DNA of 32,129 nucleotides from Bacteroidota bacterium. GTDB lineage: Bacteria > Bacteroidota > Bacteroidia > Bacteroidales > F082. Positions 9,880 to 19,997 of the stretch are shown here, in pieces. The translations under genes and the position numbers were made by a program. Location of the stretch: NCBI GenBank assembly GCA_947505205.1, contig CANNKD010000013.1, positions 1-32,129 of the forward strand, in the 5' to 3' direction. The notes beneath the pieces were generated by a model. The model ran no database searches and was not told where the DNA came from. It was given only the letters and a program-made list of their open reading frames with translations. Each line of letters begins with the position of its first letter. Position 1 is the stretch's first letter.

Positions 9880-9914
9880 TTCATTTTTCACTTTTCATTT
9901 TTCACTTTCCACTA
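9880..9914. repeat. 7-nt-period repeat (TTCAYTT heptads)
   Basis: TTCATTT TTCACTT TTCATTT TTCACTT TCCACTA between lemA and the TPM gene. Confidence 0.8.
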
Positions 9915-10351
9915 TGTCAAACGCTGCATCATTTTTCACTGAAAATCAGAAAGGCCGCATCACACAAGCCATTACTGATGCCGAATTAAATACTTCCGGC
10001 GAAATTCGGGTACATCTCGAGAATCATTGCCGCGAGGATGTTCTCGATCGGGCAGCCTATTTATTCGATAAACTTGATATGAAAAAAACAGAAATGCGAA
10101 ACGCGGTACTGTTTTATGTGGCTGTAAAAGATCGAAAATTTGCAATCCTCGGCGATTCAGGAATCAACAGTTTAGTTGAGGAAAATTTTTGGCAGGAGGT
10201 GAAAGATATCCTGTTGACACATTTTAAAAACGGTGATTTTACTGAGGGATTGGAAGCCGGAATAAGCAAAGCAGGTGAGAAATTAAAAAAACATTTTCCA
10301 TACCAAACCGACGACATGAATGAGTTAAGTAACGAAATTACATTTGAATAA
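9914..10351 (+). CDS. TPM domain protein (no signal peptide)
   Basis: ITDAELNTSGEIRVHLENHC; DRKFAILGDSGINSLV; lemA/ygcG locus context. Confidence 0.85.
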   Translation: MSNAASFFTENQKGRITQAITDAELNTSGEIRVHLENHCREDVLDRAAYLFDKLDMKKTEMRNAVLFYVAVKDRKFAILGDSGINSLVEENFWQEVKDILLTHFKNGDFTEGLEAGISKAGEKLKKHFPYQTDDMNELSNEITFE

Positions 10352-10357
10352 AAAGAC

Positions 10358-11155
10358 ATGAAGAAAACAATAAAATATTTCGTTACTATCATTGCATTGT
10401 TATTTTCTTTGCAAGTTTGGTCGCAGATTCCTGAAAAACCAAATCCACCAAGATTGGTAAACGATTTCAGTAAAATTCTATCTGACAATGAATTGCAAAG
10501 TCTCGAAACCAAATTGCGCAATTACAACGATTCCACTTCAACCCAAATAGTAGTCGTGATCGTGAATGATATCGGGAATACCGATGTCGCTGATTTTACC
10601 TTTCAAATAGGCGAAAAATGGGGCGTAGGAAAAAAAGACAGGAATAATGGTGCTGTAATCGTAATAAAACCAAAAATAGGTAATTCAAAAGGGAAAGCTT
10701 TTATTGGCATTGGCTATGGGCTTGAAGGAGTGATTACAGATGCTCTTTCGCGACGCATCGTCGAGCAGGAAATGATCCCAAATTTTCAACAAGGCAATTA
10801 CTTTGGTGGTATTGATGCGGCAACTACTGCCATCATAAAACTGGCTTCCGGAGAATTTAAGGCTGATAAATATACCAAACAGCAGGGCAAAGGCTCATTT
10901 ACAATGTTGATCATCATCATCATCATTATTATAGTGGTTATGAAATCATCTGGTTCGAGCAACCACATGGGAGGAAGTGGAACTGGAAGCAACTTACCTT
11001 TTTGGACTGCCATGTTTTTAGCAAGTCAGGCAGGGCGTAGTCACGGAGGCAGTTGGGGAGGTTTCTCAGGCGGAAGTGGTGGATCTGGCGGAGGCGGTTT
11101 TGGTGGCTTCGGCGGCGGAAGTTTTGGTGGCGGTGGTGCCGGTGGAAGTTGGTAA
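10358..11155 (+). CDS. TPM domain membrane protein with Gly/Ser-rich C-terminal tail (YgcG-like)
   Basis: Signal peptide; RLVNDFSKILSDNELQSLE; GIGYGLEGVITDALSRRI; poly-Ile TM; GGSGGSGGGGFGGFGGGSFGGGGAGGSW tail. Confidence 0.9.
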   Translation: MKKTIKYFVTIIALLFSLQVWSQIPEKPNPPRLVNDFSKILSDNELQSLETKLRNYNDSTSTQIVVVIVNDIGNTDVADFTFQIGEKWGVGKKDRNNGAVIVIKPKIGNSKGKAFIGIGYGLEGVITDALSRRIVEQEMIPNFQQGNYFGGIDAATTAIIKLASGEFKADKYTKQQGKGSFTMLIIIIIIIIVVMKSSGSSNHMGGSGTGSNLPFWTAMFLASQAGRSHGGSWGGFSGGSGGSGGGGFGGFGGGSFGGGGAGGSW

Positions 11156-11204
11156 GATTTTATCGTTTCAATAAAAAATTGAAATAATCGAAAAAAAAAG
11201 TAAC

Positions 11205-11240
11205 AAAAAAATCTGATTCCTATAGAGTCAGATTTTTTTT
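11205..11240 (+). terminator. Intrinsic terminator after TPM gene
   Basis: AAAAAAATCTGA-N11-TCAGATTTTTTTT. Confidence 0.8.
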
Positions 11241-11364
11241 GCTTTTTAATCAGTAACACTGAATATCAAGTGCCTTTTTGAAATATTTATTCGTCTCCTT
11301 CATTATTATTCAAAATAGTGCTTAACTTTACACAATTATCATGAGTATTATTTTAATAATCATT

Positions 11365-11412
11365 TTGGTAGTTAAATACTGAATTGTATTTTTGCAAAAA
11401 ATATTATCTTTG
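11365..11412 (+). promoter_or_regulatory. Candidate tandem Bacteroidetes-type promoters for the ACIII operon
   Basis: TTG (11365) - 19 nt - TATTTTTG (11387-11394), and TTG (11384) - 18 nt - TATCTTTG (11405-11412); both -7 elements match TAnnTTTG. Confidence 0.55.
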
Positions 11413-11508
11413 AAGAGGAAATTTTTCTATCCAAAGAATATTAACAAACAGATTAAGATTGAATATTATTTCAACAATTTTCTTTCAAAAAATTAATAAG
11501 CATCAGCT

Positions 11509-12708
11509 ATGATGATACCTTTCCTTTCTATCACCAAAAAACTTAAATCATTAATTATCAGTACTTTTTTGGTAATTATAATGATTTCTGGACTTCAGCT
11601 TAAGGCGCAAACACCTGAAGCTGAAAAAAACTTTCAGGCATGTAAAGTTTGTCACAACATCAGTGGGCCAAAACTTATTGGGCCCTCCCTTTCAGGCATT
11701 TTAGAGCGGCGTGACAAAGCATGGATATATAAATTTGTACGTAACTCAAACGAGGTTATCCAATCTGGCGATGCTTATGCGATGAAATTGTTTGAAGAAA
11801 ACAACAAAATCCCAATGCCTCCGCATAATCTCACCGATGCCCAAATTGATGACATTATCGCGTATATTAATAATGGAGGCAAGGTGGCCGCAGAATACGC
11901 AAATGCTGCCGCAACTGAAAAAGTTTCTGCCGAAGATCAAATGGCTGCCGAACAAACTGCTCAAGATCAGAAACTTGCTGATATGAAACGCGATGCCAAC
12001 AGAAATTTCGGAACACCTTTTTACATCACAATTGCCATTTTATTACTTGTTTTGGTTGATTTATTTGTAACAAAAATCATCAAAGCAAAATTCGTTCACA
12101 CCGTTATCATTCTTATTTCGCTGTTCATTATTGGCGAAATAACCTATAAAGAGGCTGCTGCGCTAGGAAGACAACAATTTTATCAGCCCGATCAACCAAT
12201 TTGGTTCTCTCACAAAGTACATGCCGGTCAAAACCAGATCAATTGCTTGTATTGCCATTCAGGTGCCGAAGAAAGCCGATATGCGGGTATTCCTGCAAAT
12301 AATGTTTGTTTAAACTGCCATAGTCAGGTTCGTCAAGGCAAAATAACCGGAACGGTGGAAATTGATAAAATTTACAAAGCTGTCGAAACAGGAAAACCTG
12401 TAGAATGGATAAAAGTACACAATTTACCTGACCATGTATTTTTCAGTCATGCACAACATGTAAAAGCTGGCAAATTAGATTGTGTACAATGTCATGGTGA
12501 TTTGAAAAATGTAGATGTTGTGATGCAGGTCGAAAATTTAAGCATGGGCTGGTGCATCGAATGTCATCGGAAAACTGAAGTTCAATTTGCTGATAACAAA
12601 TACTTTGAGGCTTATAAAGATCTTCATGAAAAAGTGAAAAACGGTGAAGTAAAAAAAGTTACTTCCGAAATGATCGGTGGAACCGATTGTATGAAATGTC
12701 ATTATTAA
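11509..12708 (+). CDS. actA: ACIII subunit ActA, multihaem cytochrome c with N-terminal monohaem domain
   Basis: Six CXXCH motifs (CKVCH, CLYCH, CLNCH, CVQCH, CIECH, CMKCH); followed by actB-F homologues. Confidence 0.9.
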   Translation: MMIPFLSITKKLKSLIISTFLVIIMISGLQLKAQTPEAEKNFQACKVCHNISGPKLIGPSLSGILERRDKAWIYKFVRNSNEVIQSGDAYAMKLFEENNKIPMPPHNLTDAQIDDIIAYINNGGKVAAEYANAAATEKVSAEDQMAAEQTAQDQKLADMKRDANRNFGTPFYITIAILLLVLVDLFVTKIIKAKFVHTVIILISLFIIGEITYKEAAALGRQQFYQPDQPIWFSHKVHAGQNQINCLYCHSGAEESRYAGIPANNVCLNCHSQVRQGKITGTVEIDKIYKAVETGKPVEWIKVHNLPDHVFFSHAQHVKAGKLDCVQCHGDLKNVDVVMQVENLSMGWCIECHRKTEVQFADNKYFEAYKDLHEKVKNGEVKKVTSEMIGGTDCMKCHY

Positions 12709-12729
12709 AATAAAGATAAACGATTCCTG

Positions 12730-15708
12730 ATGGAAAAGAAATATTTCAAAAGTCTTGAAGAGTTAACCATTGATTTTCAGGCTGAAAACTCAAATCGCCC
12801 GGTTGGCGACAAGCAATCACTGCTCGAAATGCAAAAAGAGGTGAAATCCTCAGATGCTTCGCGTAGGGATTTTCTAAAATTATTTGGATTTACCGTTGCT
12901 TCAGCTGCCATCGTGAGCAGTTGTCAGCAACCAGTGCGCAAAGCAATCCCATTCTTGATTCAACCCGAAAATATTATTCCGGGTATAGCAAATTATTATG
13001 CATCAAGTTTTTTCGATGGAATCGACTATTGCAGCATTCTGGTAAAAGTGAGAGATGGACGTCCGATCAAGATTGAAGGAAACAAACTTTCATCAGTCAC
13101 AAGCGGAGGAACAAATGCACGAACCCAAGCCTCTGTTTTAGGTTTGTATGACAATGCCCGTTATCGGAATCCTAAATCAAGTGGCAGCGATACAAGCTGG
13201 GAAGATGTTGATAATCATATTGCGAGCAAACTTTCATCTATCAAATCAAAAGGTGGAAAAGTTGTTGTCGTGAGTCCAACAATTATTAGTCCATCAACAC
13301 AAGCTGCCATCAATGAATTTTTAACTGCTTATCCGGGAAGTACTCATATTCAATATGATACATTATCATCTTCCGCGATTTTAAAAGCAAATGAAAAAAC
13401 TTTCGGAAAAGCTTTCATTCCATCGTATCAATTCGATAAAGCCGAACTCATCGTTAGCATTAACGCCGATTTCTTAGGCACATGGCTTAGCCCAATTGAG
13501 TATTCTAAACAATTTATGAAGAATAGAAGACTCACCGAAGGCCAGCGAAAAATGTCGCGATTGATCTCTTTTGAAGGTGGCGTTTCGTTGACAGGTTCAA
13601 ATGCTGATAAACGCATTCAGATTCGTCCATCGGAAGAAAAATTGGTAATCGCCAATTTATACAATGAACTAAAAAAATTAGCCGGACAAACCGGTTTCGA
13701 TGTCGCTGCCGCATCTGTTGACGTAAAAGAACTTGCTACTGAACTTTGGTCAAAGAAAGGCAACTCATTGGTTGTGAGTGGTAACGATGATACCGATGCC
13801 CAATTAATGGTAAACGGAATCAATCAGTTACTTGAAAATTACGGAAGTAGTATCATTACCGATGTTCATTTAAACATCAGAAAAGGCATCGATGACCAGA
13901 TGGATGCTTTGGTAGTTGAGATGAATGCCGGAAAAGTTGACGGAATTATTTTGTACGATGTAAATCCGGCTTACGATTACCCACAGAAGGATCAGTTTAT
14001 CAATGGTTTGAAAAAGGTTGGTTTAAGCATTTCAACTTCCGGCTTAGCTGATGAAAGTGCTATTTTGGCAACTTATATCTGTCCTGATAACCATTATCTG
14101 GAATCGTGGAACGATTCAGAAATTAAAACCGGTTTTTATTCATTGACACAACCTGCTATCCGTCCTATTTTTACTACACGTCAGGCGCAGGTAAGTTTGT
14201 TGAAATGGGCCGGTAAAAACGTTGACTTCAGACAATATGTTCAAAACTATTGGGATTCAATACTTTTCGCAAAGTCAACCGGATATTTAACGGCTACTGC
14301 TTTCTGGAACGAAAAGCTTCATGACGGCATTTTTGAATCAGGCGAGAAAGTGAATTTACCTCAGGCATTTGTCTATACAGCTGTGGATCAAGCTTTATCG
14401 AATGTAAAAAGCTCAACCAAAACCGATTCAATAGAATTAAGTTTATATGTAAACACTAGTGTTGGCACAGGTAAACATGCCAACAATCCTTGGTTGCAAG
14501 AATTACCTGATCCGGTTTCGAAAGTTACCTGGGACAACTATCTTGCGGTTTCTCCTGCACTTGCAGAACAACTTGGCCTAGAAGATGAGCAGTTGGTCAA
14601 GGTAAATAACCTGATCACAATACCTGTTGTATTACAACCCGGACAGGAAAAAAATACTGTTTCAATTGCACTCGGTTATGGTCGCGAAAACGCCGGTATT
14701 CCTGCCAACGGAGTTGGCCAGAATGCATTCGTTTTAATGAATCTGTCTGGTGGAGAAAAAAGATATTGGTTAAATGATATCTCTATCGAAAAAGTGGCCG
14801 GTGAATTTAAAATAGCCCGCACCCAAACTCATCATTCGATGGAAGGCAGAGCGATTATCAGAGAAACGACTTTGGAAGAATATCTGACTGATCCATCTTC
14901 AGGAAACGAAGCGCACAAAGAGATTTTACCACATTTAACATCACTTTACGAGCAAAGGAAAGTGGATGGGTTGAACTGGGCCATGTCAATCGATCTAAAT
15001 GCTTGTACAGGCTGTAACGCATGTGTGGTAGCCTGTTCAGCCGAAAATAATGTTCCTGTTGTTGGAAAAGACCAGGTATTAATGCGCCGCGATATGCATT
15101 GGATTCGCATCGATCGTTATTATTCTGGCGATGTTAACAATCCCGAATTTTTACGTCAGCCTGTTATGTGTCAGCATTGCGATAACGCTCCTTGTGAAAA
15201 TGTTTGTCCAGTTGCAGCAACTACCCACAGCAACGAAGGATTGAATCAGATGGCATATAACCGTTGTATTGGAACAAGATATTGCAACAACAACTGTCCG
15301 TACAAAGTTCGCCGATTTAATTATTTCGATTTTACAGGTGCAGATACATTTCAGGGAAACAAAAAGGATGAGGTTGAAATGACAACCGATTTACGCCGTT
15401 TGGTTCTGAATCCTGATGTTACCATCCGCGCGAAAGGAGTTATTGAAAAATGTTCCATGTGCGTACAACGGATTCAAGAGAAGAAATTGGTTGCTAAATC
15501 GGAAGAAAGACAATTATTCGACGGCGAAATTATGCCTGCATGCGGTCAGGCCTGCCCTACTGAGGCAATCGTTTTCGGTAACCTGAATGACGAACACAGT
15601 AAAGTAGCGATCAATTTCGTAAACGAACGCACTTACCATTTATTGGAGGAATTACACACCTTGCCTTCAGTTGGATATTTAACAAAAGTGAAAAACACAA
15701 TTGGATAA
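12730..15708 (+). CDS. actB: ACIII subunit ActB (molybdopterin-like domain fused to Fe-S domain, TAT signal)
   Basis: SRRDFLKLFGFTVASAAIVSSC; Cys clusters CTGCNACVVAC, CQHCDNAPCENVCP, CIGTRYCNNNCP, CSMC, CGQACP. Confidence 0.92.
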   Translation: MEKKYFKSLEELTIDFQAENSNRPVGDKQSLLEMQKEVKSSDASRRDFLKLFGFTVASAAIVSSCQQPVRKAIPFLIQPENIIPGIANYYASSFFDGIDYCSILVKVRDGRPIKIEGNKLSSVTSGGTNARTQASVLGLYDNARYRNPKSSGSDTSWEDVDNHIASKLSSIKSKGGKVVVVSPTIISPSTQAAINEFLTAYPGSTHIQYDTLSSSAILKANEKTFGKAFIPSYQFDKAELIVSINADFLGTWLSPIEYSKQFMKNRRLTEGQRKMSRLISFEGGVSLTGSNADKRIQIRPSEEKLVIANLYNELKKLAGQTGFDVAAASVDVKELATELWSKKGNSLVVSGNDDTDAQLMVNGINQLLENYGSSIITDVHLNIRKGIDDQMDALVVEMNAGKVDGIILYDVNPAYDYPQKDQFINGLKKVGLSISTSGLADESAILATYICPDNHYLESWNDSEIKTGFYSLTQPAIRPIFTTRQAQVSLLKWAGKNVDFRQYVQNYWDSILFAKSTGYLTATAFWNEKLHDGIFESGEKVNLPQAFVYTAVDQALSNVKSSTKTDSIELSLYVNTSVGTGKHANNPWLQELPDPVSKVTWDNYLAVSPALAEQLGLEDEQLVKVNNLITIPVVLQPGQEKNTVSIALGYGRENAGIPANGVGQNAFVLMNLSGGEKRYWLNDISIEKVAGEFKIARTQTHHSMEGRAIIRETTLEEYLTDPSSGNEAHKEILPHLTSLYEQRKVDGLNWAMSIDLNACTGCNACVVACSAENNVPVVGKDQVLMRRDMHWIRIDRYYSGDVNNPEFLRQPVMCQHCDNAPCENVCPVAATTHSNEGLNQMAYNRCIGTRYCNNNCPYKVRRFNYFDFTGADTFQGNKKDEVEMTTDLRRLVLNPDVTIRAKGVIEKCSMCVQRIQEKKLVAKSEERQLFDGEIMPACGQACPTEAIVFGNLNDEHSKVAINFVNERTYHLLEELHTLPSVGYLTKVKNTIG

Positions 15709-15724
15709 TTTAAACATATAAATA

Positions 15725-17095
15725 ATGTACGTATCTCCAATCAGAGAACCTTTAATAAAAGGGAACAAGGACTACAGTCAAGTCACTAAAGACATATTGG
15801 CACCCATGGCAGGCAAGCCCGGCAAATACTGGTACATTGGCATTGCTTTGGCTGGTACTGCTGCTTTATTTGGTGGATGGGCAACTTTCGTGACACTCTT
15901 TACCGGTATTGGTAGCTGGGGAACAAATAAAACCGTTGGTTGGGCATGGGATATTACCAACTTTGTTTGGTGGGTTGGTATTGGTCATGCCGGAACATTT
16001 ATTTCTGCTATTTTGCTACTTTTCCGTCAAAAATGGAGAACCAGCATCAACCGCTCGGCCGAAGCTATGACATTAATAGCCGTAATGTGCGCGGGTTTCT
16101 TCCCACTCATCCACATGGGACGACTTTTTCTGGGTTTCTTTATTTTCCCTTATCCAAATACACGCGCCTTATGGGTTAACTTCAACTCGCCTTTGCTTTG
16201 GGATGTATTCGCCATCAGTACTTATTTCGCCGTTTCACTGATTTTCTGGTATGTTGGTTTAATCCCTGATATTGGGACAGTTAGAGACAAAGCAACCACA
16301 AAAATCAGAAAAGCGATTTATGGATTTTTGAGTTTTGGTTGGACAGGATCGGCCACACATTGGGCCCGTCACGAAACGGTTAGTTTGATTTTAGCCGGAT
16401 TGGCAGCACCGCTTGTATTGTCGGTTCATACCATCGTAAGTTTCGACTTTGCAACATCGGTTATCCCGGGATGGCATACCACAATCTTTCCACCTTATTT
16501 TGTTTCAGGCGCTGTTTTCTCAGGTTTTGCAATGGTATTGACCTTGCTTATCATCACCCGAAAAGCACTCAATCTTGAACAATATATCACGATCAACCAC
16601 ATCGAATCGATGAATAAAATCATTATTCTCACAGGTTCAATTGTTGGCATCGCCTATATGACGGAATTCTTTATTGCCTGGTATTCTGGTAATGAATATG
16701 AGATGTTTACATTCACGAATCGTGCCTTCGGACCTTACGCATGGGCATATTGGATCATGATGACATGCAACGTGATAACACCTCAGCTTTTCTGGTTTAA
16801 AAAGATTAGAACCAATGTTTTAATCACATTTATTATTTCGATTTTCGTAAATATTGGTATGTGGTTCGAACGATTTGTAATTGTTGTTTCATCCTTACAT
16901 CGCGATTATTTGCCTTCAAGTTGGGCAATGTACTCTCCAACAATTGTTGAAGTTGGATTATACGTTGGCACCTTGGGCTTGTTCTTTACTCTTTTCTTAC
17001 TGTTTATCAGAGCATTTCCTGTAATTGCCATTGCAGAAGTCAAGAGCGTTTTAAAATCATCAGGTGAAAATAATAACCATACCGAACATGAATAA
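15725..17095 (+). CDS. actC: ACIII subunit ActC (NrfD-like membrane protein)
   Basis: Multi-[73 protein letters not shown]. Confidence 0.92.
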   Translation: MYVSPIREPLIKGNKDYSQVTKDILAPMAGKPGKYWYIGIALAGTAALFGGWATFVTLFTGIGSWGTNKTVGWAWDITNFVWWVGIGHAGTFISAILLLFRQKWRTSINRSAEAMTLIAVMCAGFFPLIHMGRLFLGFFIFPYPNTRALWVNFNSPLLWDVFAISTYFAVSLIFWYVGLIPDIGTVRDKATTKIRKAIYGFLSFGWTGSATHWARHETVSLILAGLAAPLVLSVHTIVSFDFATSVIPGWHTTIFPPYFVSGAVFSGFAMVLTLLIITRKALNLEQYITINHIESMNKIIILTGSIVGIAYMTEFFIAWYSGNEYEMFTFTNRAFGPYAWAYWIMMTCNVITPQLFWFKKIRTNVLITFIISIFVNIGMWFERFVIVVSSLHRDYLPSSWAMYSPTIVEVGLYVGTLGLFFTLFLLFIRAFPVIAIAEVKSVLKSSGENNNHTEHE

Positions 17096-17606
17096 GTATA
17101 TAACAGCCTATTACCTTGATGAAGGGAAATTACTCAAAGGTGTAAAGCAAATAAAAAGTAAAGGTGTTAAAATTAAAGATGTTTTATCACCATTTCCTGT
17201 TCATGGACTAGATAAAGCATTGGGATTGAGAAGATCACGATTAGCCAGGGTTGCTTTTGCCGGAGGCGCAATTGGCGCAATTGCAGGTTTTGGATTTCAA
17301 ACATGGGTTTTCACCTCTGCTTATCCGATTAATTTTGGCGGTAAACCTTACTTTTCAGCTCCCTCTTTCATCCCTGTTACGTTTGAAACGACCGTATTGT
17401 TTTCAGCATTCTCGATGGTTTTTGCTTTTTTAATTGCCAGCAAATTACTTCCCGGAGAAAATCCTGTTATCCTTGATGAACGTGTTACAGACGATCACTT
17501 TTTGGTCGTTATTGAACTCGATGAAGAGAGCACAGAAGAGAGCATCAAAGAAATTGAAAAAGCCCTTAAAGAGGCCGGAGCTGAAGGAATTATTATAAAA
17601 GCATAG
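17088..17606 (+). CDS. actD: ACIII subunit ActD (DUF3341)
   Basis: Start placed at ATG 17088 ([13 protein letters not shown]...), overlapping the actC end by 8 nt; [25 protein letters not shown]. Confidence 0.88.
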   Translation: MNKYITAYYLDEGKLLKGVKQIKSKGVKIKDVLSPFPVHGLDKALGLRRSRLARVAFAGGAIGAIAGFGFQTWVFTSAYPINFGGKPYFSAPSFIPVTFETTVLFSAFSMVFAFLIASKLLPGENPVILDERVTDDHFLVVIELDEESTEESIKEIEKALKEAGAEGIIIKA

Positions 17607-17618
17607 AAATAAAGAAAT

Positions 17619-18797
17619 ATGGAGAATATAACTTTTACGCTAACAAAAAAAATTGTAACTATTTGTATTATAATGGTTTCAATTGGGTTACTCGCTTTGG
17701 TTTACGGTCTTATTGCTGGATTAGGCGGAGAACGTATTTCCGCAAATATTCTTTTGAATAATTACTATTTTCTTGGAATGGGCTTAATTGGGCTGTTTTT
17801 TGTAGCAGTTCATGCCATTGCCGAGTCTGGCTGGCAAGTAAGTGTACAACGTATTGGTGAAGCGATGAGCACTTTTATTCCTATTGCAGGTATATTGATG
17901 TTATTGTTCTTTGTTTTTGGCGGTTTGCATTCAATCTATGATTGGACTCATCCTGAGCACATTGACGAAATTTTGGCTAAAAAAGCACCTTATCTGAATG
18001 AACCTTTCTTTTACATTCGATTAATCATCTATTTCGCAATATGGAGTTTGTTGTCTTTCTACATCCGCAAAACTTCGCGTGAACTCGATAACCAGAAAGA
18101 CATTCGTTATTTCCACAAACTGAGGAAATTATCAGCTATTTTTATTGTAACATACGCAATCACAAGCGTTACCTCCGCCTGGGATTGGCTGATGTCGCTC
18201 GATGCACACTGGTTCAGTACTTTATATGGCTGGTATATCTTTATGAGTATGCTGGCAAGCGGAGTTTCGATGATTATTATTATCCTTTATCTTTTAAAAA
18301 GAATGGGTTATATGACCCACGTTAACAACGAACATATTCACGATTTAGGAAAATACCTTTTTGGATTTAGCCTCTTTTGGGCTTATCTATGGTTTTCGCA
18401 ATATATGCTGATTTGGTACGCAAACATTCCTGAAGAAACCATTTATTTCTCAGAAAGATTAGATCACTTTAAACCAATATTTATGGCAAATATCATTGTA
18501 AATTTGGCTATTCCGTTATTATTATTGATGACCCGTGACGCAAAACGTGCCTTTTGGATGTTAATTCCTGTTGCGATAACCGTTTTTATCGGACACTGGA
18601 TTGATTTGTATCAAATTATCATGCCAGGTGCTGTTGGAGGCGAAAAAGCCGGAATTGGTTTCCTCGAAATCGGACTTACAATTGGCTATCTGGGATTGTT
18701 CTTTTTAGTGGTTTTCTATTCACTTTCAAAATCACCTTTGGTTCCAAAGAATCATCCTTTTTATAATGAAAGCCAGGATTACCACACAAATTATTGA
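17619..18797 (+). CDS. actF: ACIII subunit ActF (quinol:cytochrome c oxidoreductase membrane subunit)
   Basis: Multi-TM; GWQVSVQRIGEAMSTFIP; TSAWDWLMSLDAHWFSTLYGWYIFMSM. Confidence 0.88.
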   Translation: MENITFTLTKKIVTICIIMVSIGLLALVYGLIAGLGGERISANILLNNYYFLGMGLIGLFFVAVHAIAESGWQVSVQRIGEAMSTFIPIAGILMLLFFVFGGLHSIYDWTHPEHIDEILAKKAPYLNEPFFYIRLIIYFAIWSLLSFYIRKTSRELDNQKDIRYFHKLRKLSAIFIVTYAITSVTSAWDWLMSLDAHWFSTLYGWYIFMSMLASGVSMIIIILYLLKRMGYMTHVNNEHIHDLGKYLFGFSLFWAYLWFSQYMLIWYANIPEETIYFSERLDHFKPIFMANIIVNLAIPLLLLMTRDAKRAFWMLIPVAITVFIGHWIDLYQIIMPGAVGGEKAGIGFLEIGLTIGYLGLFFLVVFYSLSKSPLVPKNHPFYNESQDYHTNY

Positions 18798-18858
18798 TAA
18801 CCTGATAATTACAATATTGTGTCAATAATTCAAATTAGACAAAGAAATAATTGAAATT

Positions 18859-19422
18859 ATGAAAAATTCATTTAAAATGATGTTGATCCTCCTAATTCTC
18901 ACTGGATTTTCATCATGTAACAAAGATAAAAACAATCCAGGCTACGTTTTTTGGCCCGATATGGCTTATACCACGGCATCAAAATCGTATTCATCGAGTA
19001 CTGTTTTTGCCAACGGATTAACCATGCAGGCACCTGCTGATGGAACCATTGCCAGAGGAACAACAATTTATCCTTATAAGGCAAAATCGCCGGACGATCA
19101 GTTAAAAGCCGGTATGGAACTTAAAAATCCTGTTGAAGCCACTGCTACTAATCTCGCTGAAGGAAAACGTCAATTCGAGATTTTTTGCATGGATTGCCAC
19201 GGCATTGGCGGTAAAGCTGATGGTCATCTTTATACAGCAAAACTTTTTCCTGCAAAGCCACGTGATTTAACTGAGCCTTTCGTACAAACGAAACCTGATG
19301 GTGAAATTTACCATATTATTACAGTTGGTTCGTTATCAACTTTGATGGGTGCACATGGAACACAAATAACTCCCGAAAACCGTTGGAGAATTGTAAATTA
19401 CATCCGCACATTGGTTAAATAA
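18859..19422 (+). CDS. actE: ACIII subunit ActE, monohaem cytochrome c lipoprotein
   Basis: LTGFSSC lipobox; DMAYTTASKSY; one CMDCH; MGAHGTQITPENRWRIVNYIRTL. Confidence 0.88.
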   Translation: MKNSFKMMLILLILTGFSSCNKDKNNPGYVFWPDMAYTTASKSYSSSTVFANGLTMQAPADGTIARGTTIYPYKAKSPDDQLKAGMELKNPVEATATNLAEGKRQFEIFCMDCHGIGGKADGHLYTAKLFPAKPRDLTEPFVQTKPDGEIYHIITVGSLSTLMGAHGTQITPENRWRIVNYIRTLVK

Positions 19423-19450
19423 TCCTGTTTTTGTGAATTAATAATATCAT

Positions 19451-19482
19451 AACCTCTTGTCAATCAAAGGCAAGAGGTTTTT
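19451..19482 (+). terminator. Intrinsic terminator closing the ACIII operon
   Basis: AACCTCTTG-N11-CAAGAGGTT then TTT: perfect 9-bp stem. Confidence 0.8.
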
Positions 19483-19489
19483 ATTTACA

Positions 19490-19969
19490 ATGAAAATGAA
19501 AATTGAAAAAGATACCGTAGCTTGCCTCTACTACACACTTTGGGATGCTAAGAAAAAGGAAATAATTCAGGAAATGCATAAAGAAGAATCTGAAGAATAC
19601 TATTTTGGCAAAGGAATGATGCTCGATTATTTTGAAGAAAAGATATTCGGTTTAGGAGAAAATGACACATTCGACTTTGTAATCCCATGCGATGAGGCCT
19701 ATGGGCCGGTGGATCCGAGTGCCATTTTCGATTTACCAAATTCAGCATTTGAAGATGAAAACGGCCAAATTGAAGAGGGAGTTTTACAAATTGGGAACAT
19801 ATTCCCGATGCAGGATAATGAAGGCAACCGCCACAATGGAAAGTTGATAAAAATCATGCAAAATAGTGTAACTATGGACTTTAACCATCCTTTAGCGGGC
19901 AAGGATCTTCAATTTCAAGGCGGAATTGTATCTGTGCGAAAAACCGAAAATTTAGATCAGAAAGTTTAA
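19490..19969 (+). CDS. FKBP/SlyD-like peptidyl-prolyl isomerase
   Basis: Start moved to ATG 19490 because the listed ORF start runs through the terminator hairpin; FGKGMMLDYFEEKIFGLGENDTFDFVIPCDEAYG. Confidence 0.8.
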   Translation: MKMKIEKDTVACLYYTLWDAKKKEIIQEMHKEESEEYYFGKGMMLDYFEEKIFGLGENDTFDFVIPCDEAYGPVDPSAIFDLPNSAFEDENGQIEEGVLQIGNIFPMQDNEGNRHNGKLIKIMQNSVTMDFNHPLAGKDLQFQGGIVSVRKTENLDQKV

Positions 19970-19997
19970 ACACATCCAAATTACATATCTCAACAGA

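Noticed and set aside
775-9914. Heptad tracts as a CRISPR array
   Set aside because: Units are 7 nt with no spacers and no cas genes are present.
10114-10521. 135-aa antisense ORF across the TPM genes
   Set aside because: Shadow of two well-supported TPM-domain genes.
11041-11259. 72-aa minus-strand Pro-rich ORF
   Set aside because: Antisense of the Gly-rich TPM tail (GGN codons read as Pro) plus the terminator.
19457-19489. Upstream extension of the PPIase ORF
   Set aside because: It runs through the ACIII terminator hairpin; ATG 19490 fits the family start better.
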